18,842 nucleotides of DNA from Chrysomallon squamiferum (GCA_012295275.1 CM022667.1:16832403-16851244), one strand, 5' to 3'. Counted from the stretch's first letter, positions 1 to 10,198 are shown. Translations and numbers: made by a program. The notes: generated by a model from the letters alone, not told the origin.

Positions 1-59
1 AAATAATTTAAAAAAATGCCTTTTTTTCTCTCTGTCTTTCTTATTAATTTAAAAAGTAA

Positions 60-300
60 GTGAGTTATAATTAATATTTATGTATAAATTTATAGTTCAG
101 TTTTTCTTTACAGTTACAGAGAACCTACGGATGTACAGTTTAAGTATATCAGAAACAAGAGGATTAGGAGATTAACTAAATTATCCCTTATAATAATATT
201 TATAACAATGGTCAGATTCTTACATTGGTTGACACTTGGTCGATTGGGTCGTGGTGTAACGAATGGGCCAGGAAACAAAAACGTGACAAGCCAAAATGTT
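60..300. repeat. duplicated block a, copy 1
   Basis: Diverged copy of the sequence at about 16540-17090. Matching stretches include a plus-strand run ending in a pyrimidine-rich tract and TTACAG near 100-115 (near 16590-16605 in the other copy), and the run CCAAAATGTTCAGAT near 290-305 (17078-17092 in the other copy). The second copy carries about 300 extra bases in the middle. Apart from the candidate exon that ends at its right edge, I see no gene in it. Confidence 0.6.
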
Positions 301-466
301 CAGATCGGGAGTCCGTTCATTTTTTGATATTCCAAACACTGGTGATATGCACATACAGCTGTTTCAGAAACATTGGGTCCTGACGTAATGATACTTCCTA
401 CTATAGCACTCCCAGTTCCAACATTGCATAAGTGTATGAAGAATAGTAAATAAATAAGAGTTTTAA
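300..466 (-). CDS. candidate terminal exon, small secreted protein (unrecognised)
   Basis: On the minus strand an open frame follows a possible acceptor (TTGTTATAG, AG at 467-468) and runs for 54 codons to a TGA at 300-302. It enters in phase 1, which matches the donor of the signal-peptide exon at 783-858, so the two can be joined in frame. The peptide begins with a hydrophobic stretch (LIYLLFFIHL), continues through a Gly/Ser/Ile-rich segment, and has two cysteines near its end (VCAYHQC). It does not resemble the VWC-like modules elsewhere in the window. A second acceptor with a better pyrimidine tract lies at 515-516 (exon from 514); using it from the same donor gives a stop after two codons. 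The open frame could be chance. Confidence 0.2.
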
Positions 467-479
467 CTATAACAACCGT

Positions 480-720
480 ATGTGAAGAAAATTTACTTTC
501 AGATTATTCTACTTTTGAATAAAGGAGGTAAATGAAAAAGAAACTTATTTAGAAGTTTGTTAAGTGTAGTTAAAATAAAAAAGAGACAAATATATATATA
601 AAATTATACATTTATAAAATTAACCCTGGCAATGATGATTCATGGTTTCACGAAGCTTATCAATTGAGAAAACATATCTGTTTGCTTAAAATTTGTCTGT
701 CATTTAATTATTATTATTAT
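480..720. repeat. duplicated block i, copy 1
   Basis: Diverged copy of about 12300-12575. The clearest matches are a minus-strand pyrimidine-rich run leading into AAAAGTA (516-545 here, 12345-12375 there) and the run CGAAGCTTATCAA at 650-662, with its counterpart at 12501-12513. The acceptor-like site at the left end is retained in both copies, but the exon behind it is open only in the right-hand copy. Confidence 0.5.
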
Positions 721-782
721 TATTAGTGATCGTAATGTTGATGTGTTTGTACTGTTTAAAAATAATACTAAGTACAAATTAC

Positions 783-858
783 CTTGAGTAGTTGGCATTG
801 ACAAGACAGAAGAAATAATAAAATTCACACACAACAAGAAGAGCATGTGAATAGCCAT
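783..858 (-). CDS. signal-peptide first exon of a small secreted protein
   Basis: Twenty-five codons plus one base, beginning MAIHMLFLLCVNF and ending in MPTTQ, followed directly by a good 5' splice site (CAAG then GTAATT, GT at 781-782). The residues form a standard secretory signal: short polar start, a hydrophobic core of about 14 residues, then small polar residues at a likely cleavage site. The start context ATCAACATGGC is favourable. A TTAAATAT box lies about 35-40 bases further upstream (893-900), and a long GA tract begins about 75 bases upstream. The donor is phase 1, the same as in the 15705-15984 exon. What follows after splicing is unclear; the exon at 300-466 is the best candidate. 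No protein family can be assigned from a signal peptide alone. Confidence 0.45.
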
Positions 859-930
859 GTTGATTTTCCTTTGTGGCGTGAGACAGTATTGGTAATATTT
901 AAGTAACATTTGATGTGTGACGACTTTAAG

Positions 931-1058
<128 letters not shown>

Positions 1059-1299
1059 GAAATTTATTCTACGGACTTTGCTATGTGGATAGAAAATATA
1101 TGTCATAATATTCATACATCTATGGACAAGATTTAATTACACGGGATCCGTCAATTTAAATACAACTTTTATTCTTTTTAACCTTCGTCTTAGACAGGGG
1201 GTTTCATTTTCCTTATTATACTGATCTCAGCGTGCACAATTTTACAAGAACATTTATCAGTTTTCTTCAGTTTTAAATACTGTACATCAGATACCATTA

Positions 1300-1963
<664 letters not shown>

Positions 1964-2034
1964 CCTTAAAAGACAGAATAATCTTTAATGTTCAGTAACT
2001 AAAAACCCACCATAACTGTAAACTGTAATTCAAA

Positions 2035-2044
2035 TTTATTTATT
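2035..2044 (-). terminator. likely polyadenylation signals of the 2079-2275 exon
   Basis: Two overlapping AATAAA hexamers on the minus strand, about 35-45 bases beyond the stop codon at 2079-2081. Their position fits a short 3' UTR. Confidence 0.35.
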
Positions 2045-2078
2045 TTCAAACTTTGGTAATAATAAAAATAAATATCCT

Positions 2079-2275
2079 TCAGCCAAGAACTTGTTCAGGA
2101 AATGGCGTTGTTGCTGGTGGTGCTGGAGTATTTATAGAGCACCGAGCCTTTCCTTGTTCAGGTGGAAAATCATCTTGTGAGTCTGATTTTGGACAAAAAC
2201 AAATACCACCGTCTCCGAAAGTCGCTGTTTGGTCACCAACTAGAACCTGGCCAAATGGAGTTATACAGGTCCGTT
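2079..2275 (-). CDS. VWC-like cysteine-rich terminal exon, copy 1b
   Basis: Terminal exon of a secreted cysteine-rich protein. An acceptor (poly-T tract then AAAG, AG at 2276-2277) is followed by two bases that complete a phase-1 codon, then 64 codons and a TGA at 2079-2081. The module starts RTCITPFGQVLVGD and has four cysteines at exon residues 3, 25, 27 and 45, in the pattern C-x21-C-x-C-x17-C. The C-x4-G start and the C-x-C core resemble the first half of a VWC domain. The last 18 residues are Pro/Thr-rich (NTPAPPATTPFP), as in a mucin-like, possibly O-glycosylated tail. Its length is exactly that of the exon at 10280-10476 (197 nt). No upstream signal-peptide exon can be assigned, and the neighbouring sister exon is damaged, so whether it is expressed is open. 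The family call rests on the cysteine pattern only. Confidence 0.5.
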
Positions 2276-2277
2276 CT

Positions 2278-2311
2278 TTAAAAAAAAAAAAAAATAAAAA
2301 AAAAAAAAAAA
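2278..2311. repeat. poly(A) tract
   Basis: A-rich run with two T interruptions; poly-T on the minus strand. It serves as an unusually long pyrimidine tract for the acceptor of the 2079-2275 exon and separates it from the truncated sister exon. Confidence 0.85.
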
Positions 2312-2337
2312 TAAAGTTTATATATCTTATATATATA

Positions 2338-2477
2338 ACACAAAGCCACGCCATATTCTGGTTTCCACGAACCAATAACTTGTACTTGTGGAGGACATTT
2401 ACAGTCACTATCATCACTAAAGTATTTCTGTTCTTCTCCATGTAACACGTCTCCTGATGGCGTTTTACAATTACGTT
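2338..2477 (-). pseudogene. truncated VWC-like exon, copy 1a
   Basis: Sister of the 10280-10476 exon. It has an acceptor (ATTATTATTACAG, AG at 2478-2479), the same phase-1 entry, then 46 codons starting RNCKTPSGDVLHG with cysteines at residues 3, 25, 27 and 46. By eye 39 of these 46 residues match 10280-10476. Immediately after the fourth cysteine the homology stops in a TATATA/poly-T run; the frame continues through low-complexity codons to a TAA at 2278-2280, so the Thr-rich tail is missing. Splicing from the GT inside the last cysteine codon into 2275 would create a TAA. It is therefore most likely a relic left by partial exon duplication, although an alternative terminal exon with a low-complexity tail cannot be excluded. 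Confidence 0.55.
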
Positions 2478-2480
2478 CTG

Positions 2481-2560
2481 TAATAATAATAATAACAATA
2501 ACAATAACTATAATAACAATATTAATAATAATAATGATAATGATAATAATAATAAATAAA
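2481..2560. repeat. (TAA)n / (TAACAA)n tract at a splice acceptor
   Basis: Imperfect TAA repeat; ATT/TTG on the minus strand. It ends within one base of the acceptor of the exon at 2338-2477. The equivalent tract is at 10481-10580 beside the paralogous exon. Confidence 0.85.
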
Positions 2561-2995
2561 TAATCTTGTTTTTTTTATTGTATAGTCTAGTACTATAACG
2601 ACTTCTACTACTACTATTATAATTACTGCTACTATTTTCACTAATACTACTTAATATATTTACTACTATTACTATGACAACTATTAGTCCAAATACCACT
2701 AATGATAATACCAATAAATTTGCTATTACTAATACTATTACTATATACTTAGGACATTACTAGAAGTACTGATTCTACTATTGCCACAGTTTTACAAGTC
2801 CTCCACAATAATAGTTTCTCAGTCCTCATTACTGGCTGTTGCTATTACTGTTGCCACTATACAATAAACACCAACAACAACAACCACTACTTCGACGACT
2901 ATTACTACTACCATTACTACAACCACTTCTTCTACTAATTATACTACTAATACTACTACAACTGCTACTACTAACACTTATAAGGCTAACATTAT
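2561..2995. repeat. duplicated block d, copy 1 (degenerate ACT/ATT-rich)
   Basis: Low-complexity sequence of scattered ACT, ATT and AAC triplets, with an island of more complex sequence (about 2750-2870, including TTTTACAAG, CTCCACAATAATAGTTTCT and TTACTGGCTGTTG) that matches about 10815-10920. It lies upstream (minus strand) of the VWC-like exons in both copies, so it is probably intronic. No coding function is evident. Confidence 0.6.
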
Positions 2996-2999
2996 CTTT

Positions 3000-3627
<628 letters not shown>

Positions 3628-3963
3628 AACTCCCTATAAACAAGATATGTCTATAGTAGCTTCCAAATCATTTACTCAGTCCGTCCCGATGTTTTCCCTG
3701 TTAATTACAACACTAAATAATGTCACTAACAGAAAAATGTCTGAGAGTGTCTACACGTCTACAATAACATAGCTTTATGATCTTTTCAATGGCTTTTAAC
3801 GAAAAAGAGTGAAAATTGAATTTTTAACTAATTTTTTTATACGGCCGGTTGAATTTTCTGTAATTGAATATTTGTAATGTTTTTAAAGATTTTTTTCCAG
3901 ACATTTTATGACTGGAGTGAAGGAATCATCTGTGAATCAAAAATCAAATCTGTGTATGACGAT

Positions 3964-3964
<1 letters not shown>

Positions 3965-4024
<60 letters not shown>

Positions 4025-4025
4025 C

Positions 4026-4119
<94 letters not shown>
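3965..4119. repeat. (CA)n microsatellite with one interruption
   Basis: AC dinucleotide run of about 155 bases, broken once by ACAACAAC near 4020. Such tracts can adopt Z-DNA. All frames through it are Thr/His or Cys/Val repeats and are not genes. Confidence 0.95.
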
Positions 4120-4123
<4 letters not shown>

Positions 4124-4154
4124 CAGCAAATAATATTATCTCAGTTAGTGTAGT

Positions 4155-4440
4155 ATCAAAATTTATGACCTTATTTCAATTATTATACAGTATTTATTTA
4201 TAACATTATTTTAATTAATATATACTAATTTCTAAGATTATACATTTTATTTCTTATAATTTCTAAGATTATACATTTTATTTCTCATAATTTCTATGAT
4301 TATTTCAATTATTATGCAACAATTTATGTGATCATTTCATGAATTTTAGTAATTTGTATGATTGTTTTTATTCAATTATTTTCTAATAATTTAGATGAAT
4401 ATTTCAATTATTACATGTAATTTATATAGATATTGTGGAT
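4155..4440. repeat. degenerate 31-bp AT-rich minisatellite
   Basis: Two nearly identical 31-base units start at 4227 and 4258 (AATTTCTAAGATTATACATT...). A third, diverged one starts at 4289, and looser relatives with the core AATTT-n-TATGATTATTTCAATTATT extend on both sides. No coding sequence. Confidence 0.6.
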
Positions 4441-4917
4441 ATGACCAGTTAAATTATTAAAGTAGTCAGTTGCTTGAGAAATTGTTATTAAACAAAGAAT
4501 TAAGAGCTTTCTAGTGTTTTAATTATTCAAATTGTATTGAGCATAGCAAGATAACAATTAATAAATTAGATTCTGAAAAATTTAGTATACTACTACTACT
4601 ACTATACTACTACCATTACTACTACTATTTCTACTATTACTAATAATAATAATAAGAAGAAGAAGAACTAAAGTTTAAAATAATTATATAAAAAAGAACA
4701 TAATTTTCAAATAGCAGTAACTAATAAATAGATAACGGAAACTTTGTGACATTAAATACGATGAAATTCATGGTCAAAAATTTGATTAAGAAATAAGTTT
4801 GCAGTTGTTTCCTTACGTTTTGTTTTTTATGCACTTTAACTTGTTTCTTGTCTTTGTTCACCAGGCCATACTCAACATCAACTGCAATTCCAATTACAAT
4901 TCAAACACAAATTAGCA
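4441..4917. other. AT-rich sequence, no gene seen
   Basis: Contains a short (ACT)n/(TAA)n/(AAG)n cluster at about 4588-4666 and otherwise featureless AT-rich sequence up to the assembly gap. Confidence 0.6.
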
Positions 4918-5117
4918 NNNNNNNNNNNNNNNNNNNNNNNNNNNNNNNNNNNNNNNNNNNNNNNNNNNNNNNNNNNNNNNNNNNNNNNNNNNNNNNNNNN
5001 NNNNNNNNNNNNNNNNNNNNNNNNNNNNNNNNNNNNNNNNNNNNNNNNNNNNNNNNNNNNNNNNNNNNNNNNNNNNNNNNNNNNNNNNNNNNNNNNNNNN
5101 NNNNNNNNNNNNNNNNN
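4918..5117. other. assembly gap (200 N)
   Basis: Exactly 200 N. The gap ends where block e begins, and in the second copy the sequence just left of that point (17590-17768) holds a possible exon, so the corresponding sequence may be hidden here. A round 200 N is probably a placeholder and not a measured length. Confidence 0.97.
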
Positions 5118-5437
5118 CAAGTAATCGTGAAGAAACATGCAGTTTATACAAACCTGTGAAAAGCAAATAAGCAAAGCTGCACTGTGGTGAGAATCCGACT
5201 CAATCGCCTTCAACCAGAACTTCGTCTTTGTTTACTTCTGCACCTGCGACACCACAAGATTTTCTTTTGCGCAATAAAACCATTTCCTATTGCAAATTCA
5301 TCCTCATTAGAGCCTCGCATTACAGGAATCAGTAAACTACTGTATTCTTTGAATATCTTGTGCATTTTTGAGAGTGAGGTCTAAAAAAAAAATTTTCTTT
5401 TTTTTTTTTATTTTTTTATTAATTTTTTATTTATTTA

Positions 5438-5510
<73 letters not shown>

Positions 5511-6100
5511 TTGGCCTCTTAATGGATAGCATTACCCATTTGAGGCCTTAAATATTTTCATTCCTAATGCATGCATTCATATACGAAATGATAACCGACT
5601 ATATAGTTAAGGGAATAGTTGTCTGAACCATTTTAAAACAATTAACGGTGGTTTATTCGTAAACCGGCCTCACTAAATCAGAGACAGGACAAACAAAATC
5701 AGAGACAGTTGATCCTGGAAACATTGTCTCTAAATGCACTGGTTAACGAATGAATATCGTATATGTCATGTCAGAACGCGAATTCTACCTAAGTTGGTGC
5801 GCTCCGTTTTCATGTCATTAATTATTATCTGATTCTGCCTACAAGAAGCAGCAGCAATAGCGGTAGTTGCTAATATTGTTGTCTAAATTTTAAATATGTA
5901 GTATTGAAAGTAAAATATCAATAATGTAACTACATTTTAAATTTTCGGAGAAAGCAAATATCAGGTACGATGGATCAGGATATCATTTTACATAGACTAC
6001 TCAAATTCGGAGAATACGAATCCCAACCTTCATCCATTTACATACACTGATTTCTACTTCTTCTTCTTCTTCTTCTTCTTATGGTGTTGTTTAAATGTAT
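5118..6100. repeat. duplicated block e, copy 1
   Basis: High-identity copy of 17769-18842. In the first ~270 aligned bases I count about 15 mismatches, which is closer than any other pair of blocks here. It includes an (ATT)n tract (about 5440-5510), TGGATAG...ATTACCCA, CCTAATGCATGCATTCATA, GAACGCGAATTCTACCTAAG and a terminal (TTC)n (6057-6079). Indels: this copy lacks about 30 bases near 5590 and about 52 bases near 5905, and it has a 16-base local duplication of a CAGAGACAG unit near 5680-5710. No convincing coding frame is shared by the two copies. Confidence 0.85.
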
Positions 6101-6384
6101 CTTTACAATATAATTAATTAAACAAACTGTCTTGAAAACTCTCTCGCTGTCTCGGACACTGAGACACAAATGTAATTATTCGTCTATAGTGCATGAAAAA
6201 CATGCTTATTTTCAAAGATGCTTTAGTGACACTGACAAAATTGTCCTCAAAGTGTAATCATTGATTAAATATGGTGAAACTCAAAACAAGGAACGGTTTC
6301 GTTCGTAATATAGCAGAGATAATCTGGACTTTTGAGGTAAAGGAAACAGAGAAAGGAATTCAATTAAAAAAAAAAAATTAATAA
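6101..6384. other. AT-rich spacer, no gene seen
   Basis: Ordinary AT-rich sequence between block e and the 3' end of the pseudogene unit. No feature is supported. Confidence 0.5.
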
Positions 6385-6390
6385 CAAACC

Positions 6391-6419
6391 TTTTATTTAT
6401 TTATTTATTTATTTATTTA
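6391..6419 (-). terminator. (TTTA)n tract carrying AATAAA signals, 3' end of pseudogene unit
   Basis: On the minus strand this reads as repeated AAATAAAT, so it supplies several AATAAA hexamers about 85-110 bases after the stop of the terminal exon. The intact paralogue has the same arrangement at 15163-15200. Confidence 0.4.
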
Positions 6420-6507
6420 GAGACAAATGTTAGAAGAGTTCATTTTAGTTCATCTGTGTTTCTAACACCGCTGCTACTTGAATTATTTGGTGTTTGGTAG
6501 TATCATT
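6420..6507 (-). pseudogene. terminal exon (f1) of the VWC-like pseudogene
   Basis: Counterpart of the terminal exon at 15254-15288 and its 3' UTR. The acceptor GTTTTTCTTTCAG (AG at 6508-6509) is intact. Entered in phase 1 from the dead exon at 7461-7704, the frame meets TGA at once (6503-6505), so it would add one residue. The rest (ATGAACTCTT... to the TTTA tract) matches the 3' UTR of the intact paralogue. Confidence 0.5.
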
Positions 6508-7197
6508 CTGAAAGAAAAACAAAATAAATGACTAAACATTAACTGTTTATCTAGTAAAAAGTCTTATTACATAGATATATCATGCACGAAGGAGCAGCTG
6601 TGATAGACATGCATAAACAAAGAAACACTCACAAATACACACAAGCACTCATGCAGCACACGTGTATAATTGTGTGTTTGCGTAAATGCGTATGCATATC
6701 TGTTGAAATAATCCTTTTCACAGAAAAGAAGCACAGTCTTCCAATCCATCGTGCTAGGAAACAGTGTGAATTTAAAGTAAATTTACTTCTGTATCTTATT
6801 CTACATTATTAACATTAATATTTTTATGTTCCTACACGTTTCGGAAATTACGGATCTTTCTATTTTCAAGGCAGCCTTTCCTTTTTTTTTTCTTTGCTAA
6901 ATAGAGGAACTACTGTGTATCTGCTTTCAACACTTAAGGTCTAATTCAGGCATAAAACACACTTCACGTTTTATTCATTTTGGAAACAGTTCGTTGTAAA
7001 ATTAAATATTTCGACTTTTCGTTAAAAATATATTCATAAACACAAATTCATTGAAGAATATCTCACAGTTTGTAATTAACTCAGAAAACATTTCGAATAT
7101 TTCGTTCTCGGGAAAACAGATTCTGTATTTCATCACGAAGATAGACAAAAAGACAAACAGAGAGAGAGAGAGAAAGATGTATGTATGTATGTATATA

Positions 7198-7243
<46 letters not shown>

Positions 7244-7460
7244 TGTATGTATATGTTTAAGTTTGTGTGTATATATCTGTGTATATGTATGTATGTATGT
7301 ATATTTGTATAAATTTATGTAAGAATGTATGAAAGAACTTTCCAAAGGTTGGGCTTTTTTGTGTGTTCTTTTCTTTGTTTCTCGTTGTTGTTGTTGTGTT
7401 GTTGTTGGTTTTTTGGTTCTTTTTTGTTGTTATTGTTTTTGTTTTTTTTTACTATCTTAC
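6508..7460 (-). other. intron of the VWC-like pseudogene
   Basis: Bounded by a GT at 7459-7460 and an AG at 6508-6509. The end nearest the terminal exon (6540-6650, ATCATGCACGAAGGAGC...) matches the intron of the intact gene (15345-15400), which supports the splice assignment. The middle (6700-7150) is AT-rich without features. The part near the donor is expanded by GA, TATG and (TA)n repeats (7157-7320) and a TTG/TTTTG-rich stretch (7350-7450). It is about 950 bases, against 416 in the intact gene. Confidence 0.45.
7176..7320. repeat. (TATG)n / (TA)n microsatellite cluster
   Basis: TGTATG repeats, about 44 bases of pure TA (7200-7241), then further TATG/TTTG-type repeats. The intact paralogue has TATG and TA repeats in the same intron position (15463-15680). 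Confidence 0.85.
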
Positions 7461-7704
7461 TTCGTGCTATTGGTGGTGTTGTTTCTGCTGTCATTCCACC
7501 ATAGTAGTTTTCCCTGCAATAAACTCTGTATCCTTCATCACCTATTCAGTAGTAACAATCACCTAAACAGGGATCATCTAATGTCACGGGTCCGACATCG
7601 TATGGTTTCCCTAAATAATAGCATGTTGTGGAGTTCGTTGTAGTATGAGCTGAAATAAGCATGAAGCTTGCAGAAAAGATCAACAATATTTGTACAGTGA
7701 TAAT
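7461..7704 (-). pseudogene. dead first exon of a secreted VWC-like protein
   Basis: Clear paralogue of the exon at 15705-15984. Shared stretches include VQILLIFSA in the signal peptide, CYY-x-GK, the GPV before the second cysteine, and YRV-x-CR. It cannot be translated as it stands. Both tandem ATG codons of the intact gene are replaced (ATT and ATC at 7699-7704), with a TAA just upstream in frame. A TGA lies at 7546-7548, exactly where the intact gene has its C-x-C motif. The last cysteine is also replaced (NYYG in place of SLC). A phase-1 donor (CGAA then GTAAGA) survives. The promoter-like sequence that should lie just upstream has been moved to about 8570 by a repeat insertion. The multiple independent lesions make an assembly error unlikely. 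Confidence 0.75.
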
Positions 7705-7734
7705 GATTTAGTACTATGATGTGTGTAAACAGAG

Positions 7735-7916
7735 AGATACAGAAAAAGAGAAAGAGAGAAAGACAGAGAGGCAATCAGAAAAAGATAAATACAGAGACAC
7801 ATGCCGTTTAGGTATTATTAATCTTAATGCTAACTGACGTATTACCTGTTTTAAGAATAACATTCACATGCTTTATTATTACATATGTATCTAGGAGTGT
7901 ATATACACATACATAC

Positions 7917-7948
<32 letters not shown>

Positions 7949-8001
7949 TTGTGTGTGTGTATGTCTCTCTCTCTTTATCTCTTTCTCTTTCTATCTACCT
8001 C

Positions 8002-8042
<41 letters not shown>

Positions 8043-8290
8043 ATATATATATATATATCGTTATTTCTGTATGCATGCATGTATCGATGGATGAATGTAT
8101 GTATGTTTCTTAGTTGTTTTCTTCAGTCTCTTACTTGTTATTGGTAAAAGACAGAGAGGCAATCAGAAAAAGACAAATACAGAGACACATGCCGTTTAGG
8201 TATTATTAATCTTAATTCTAACTGACGTATCACCTGTTTTAAGAATACCATTCACATGCTTTATTACTACATATGTATCTAGGTGTGTAT

Positions 8291-8346
<56 letters not shown>

Positions 8347-8535
8347 TTGTTTGCGTGTATGTCTATTTCTTTATCTCTTTCTTTATCTATCTATTTATCT
8401 ATCTATCTATTTATATATATATATTTGTATTTCTGTATGCATGCCTCTATCGATGGATGTATGTATGTTTCTTAGTTGTTTTTTTCAGTCTCTTACTTGT
8501 TGTTGGTGGTTCTGGTGGTGGTTCTGATAGTGGTT
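7735..8535. repeat. repeat insertion splitting the pseudogene promoter; two ~370-bp tandem copies
   Basis: Two direct copies, about 7760-8146 and 8148-8507. They share the run GACAGAGAGGCAATCAGAAA, ATGCCGTTTAGGTATTATTAA, CATGCTTTATTA...CATATGTATCTAGG, then TG, CT, CTAT and TA microsatellites, then TCGATGGATG and CAGTCTCTTACTTGTT. The copies differ mainly in repeat lengths. The insertion lies between sequence matching the 5' UTR (7705-7730) and sequence matching the promoter (8555-8640) of the intact gene. Confidence 0.75.
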
Positions 8536-8539
8536 CTGC

Positions 8540-8640
8540 TATTATGTATGCCAAGAAAGTTTATTTTCCTGGTTTAAATACTACTCTTCCCAACATATTA
8601 TGTATTTGATTCAATGTTAGCATTTATTCGAATTTGTTTA
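8540..8640 (-). promoter_or_regulatory. displaced promoter copy of the VWC-like pseudogene
   Basis: On the minus strand it matches the promoter at 16005-16090: GGGAAGAGTAG, TATTTAAACC (TATA-like, about 8573-8580), CAGGAAAAT, AAACTTTCTTG. The start-codon position it once served is now about 850 bases away, beyond the tandem repeat insertion. Confidence 0.5.
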
Positions 8641-8854
8641 ACTTCTTCTATGTCATGTGTCATCTGCGTGCGTGCGTGCGTGTGTGTGACGGTGGGTGGG
8701 TAGGTGTATATAACTGTATAGACGCGAAACCCCATTTCACGAACACGTATTTGCCTCATTTTTGGCATATCCGTGCAAAATCTGGAAACTATATAAGTAT
8801 TCTTGAATCGCAGGAGCTAGCAAAGCGTCGGAAACATGTTTCGTAGTACGCCTG
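8641..8854. other. spacer of unknown origin, no gene seen
   Basis: A CGTG/TGTG-rich start (8665-8690) is followed by more complex sequence (8700-8850) that has no match elsewhere in the window. A minus-strand frame across it is short and has no supporting feature. Confidence 0.35.
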
Positions 8855-8908
8855 TCAAACAAACAAAAAGCATGCAGAAAATATTAACAATATTTGCACG
8901 TTCAGCAT
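8855..8908 (-). pseudogene. relic signal-peptide exon, third family copy
   Basis: A minus-strand ATG (8906-8908) begins MLNVQILLIFSACFLFV and hits TGA at 8855-8857. The first 13 residues match the signal peptide of the intact gene (MMNVQILLIFSAC) at all but one position, and upstream sequence continues the match through the 5' UTR and promoter. After the signal peptide the similarity disappears and no cysteine module follows. This is what remains of a third gene copy after deletion of its body. Confidence 0.6.
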
Positions 8909-9250
8909 GATTTAGTTCTCTGACCTCTGTGACAGAAAGTTAAATTTTCTGGTTTAAATTCTATTGCTCACGACATATGTCGCATTCGATTCATTATTAA
9001 CCGTAATCCAAATATCTTTAATTTAATATATAATCGCACTTAATTTAGTTCTCAGATATTGTGAATTGCTGTTGCTGTGTTGGTAAATACAGAAATCTGC
9101 TGCAGCTGCAGTTAGTTTTAACAATGCCAATTTATTTCTTGCACACGATAAAGGAGATAAATCACCAGAAAATTCAAATTTTATTGATAAAATTTCCACT
9201 GCTGGCGTTTACAGTAAATAGAAACATATCAAGTGCGTTTTAATTTTTCA
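8909..9250 (-). promoter_or_regulatory. promoter and upstream flank of the third copy
   Basis: Matches 15985-16350 on the minus strand. It has a TTTAAA box (about 8953-8958), the run AAAATTTAACTTTCTG, TGCGACATATGTC, and further upstream the blocks around TTAACAATGCCAATTTATTT (9119) and TTAGTTCTCA (9047). The region is retained although the gene behind it is gone. Confidence 0.5.
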
Positions 9251-9424
9251 ACCCTTTTCTAGTAAATATGGGACAGAGTCATCTACACTGATAACAGCAG
9301 TACCCGATAAATGAATAAACCATCAATATATTAATCATTTTTTCTTGTTAATATATAATGATAAATTACATTAATTTTTTATTAATTTTTAATCAAGTGT
9401 TTAAATAATTGCAATATTTTGTTT
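9251..9424. other. AT-rich spacer, no gene seen
   Basis: Featureless AT-rich sequence between the promoter flank and block b. Confidence 0.5.
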
Positions 9425-10050
9425 TATTTTAAGGCAATATTAGATAAGTATTTCTTTTTATTTCATTTCTTCTGTACAAATAGATTATCCTGCATTGAGA
9501 AAATCGTGTTTAATTTTACTGTTTTATATTCATTTATTTTATTGAAATAATACCTAGAAACGTGCGTTTGTGTATATATGTGTATGTGTGTGCATATCTG
9601 GGCGTCTGTGTGTGTCCGCGTGTGCGTGTGTGTTTCTGTGCTACATTTACAAACACAAGGAGAGAGAAAGAAAGGGGAGAAATTTCATCTACTATAGTTT
9701 CGTCATTATTTTCTGAGTTTTATTATTTGACAAGTTGATAACACCACGAAATAACGTTACTTAAAGATAGAAAATGTCGGTCTACACGAACAGAGATTTG
9801 TAACCGTATTAACAAGACTCGGCGTAAGAAACAAACAGAACTAGAAGTTAGACGTAGACAAAATGTGGTTAAAGCACACGCACTACAACCAAAGGTTATA
9901 TACTGTAACAACATATGCATTCCACTGTTGTATGATGTCATCTAATGTATCCATGTTTACAGACAGTATCGATGATTACAGTGTTATTTAATTTATTCAG
10001 AGTATAAACTTAACTCAAACCATCTGCATAAGTTATTGATATTTTAAGAT
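9425..10050. repeat. duplicated block b, copy 2
   Basis: Second copy of 1300-1844, with the landmarks described there. It carries extra sequence near 9937-9975 (TGTATCCATGTTTACAGACAG) and a longer TG-rich stretch (9565-9640). It sits 3' of the 10280-10476 exon on the minus strand. Confidence 0.75.
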
Positions 10051-10095
10051 AGGCATAAAACAATTTAATACTGAATATCACTAATAATAATAATA

Positions 10096-10198
<103 letters not shown>

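Noticed and set aside
2053-2445. Plus-strand 130-codon ORF
   Set aside because: It is the antisense of the VWC-like exon at 2079-2275 and the sister exon, which have splice sites, conserved cysteines and a paralogue on the minus strand.
3877-4203. Thr/His and Cys/Val repeat ORFs over the CA tract
   Set aside because: Microsatellite artefact with the same reasoning; no conserved flank.
5184-5384. Plus-strand 66-codon frame in block e
   Set aside because: Not supported by the second copy, where the substitutions show no codon bias and there is no start, splice site or domain evidence.
7160-8460. CRISPR-like regular repeats
   Set aside because: These are simple and compound microsatellites plus one direct duplication; there are no unique spacers between fixed repeats, and the DNA is eukaryotic in character.
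7827-8609. Tyr/Ile/Ser-rich frames across the tandem repeat
   Set aside because: They arise from TA, CTAT and TG repeats and differ between the two copies.
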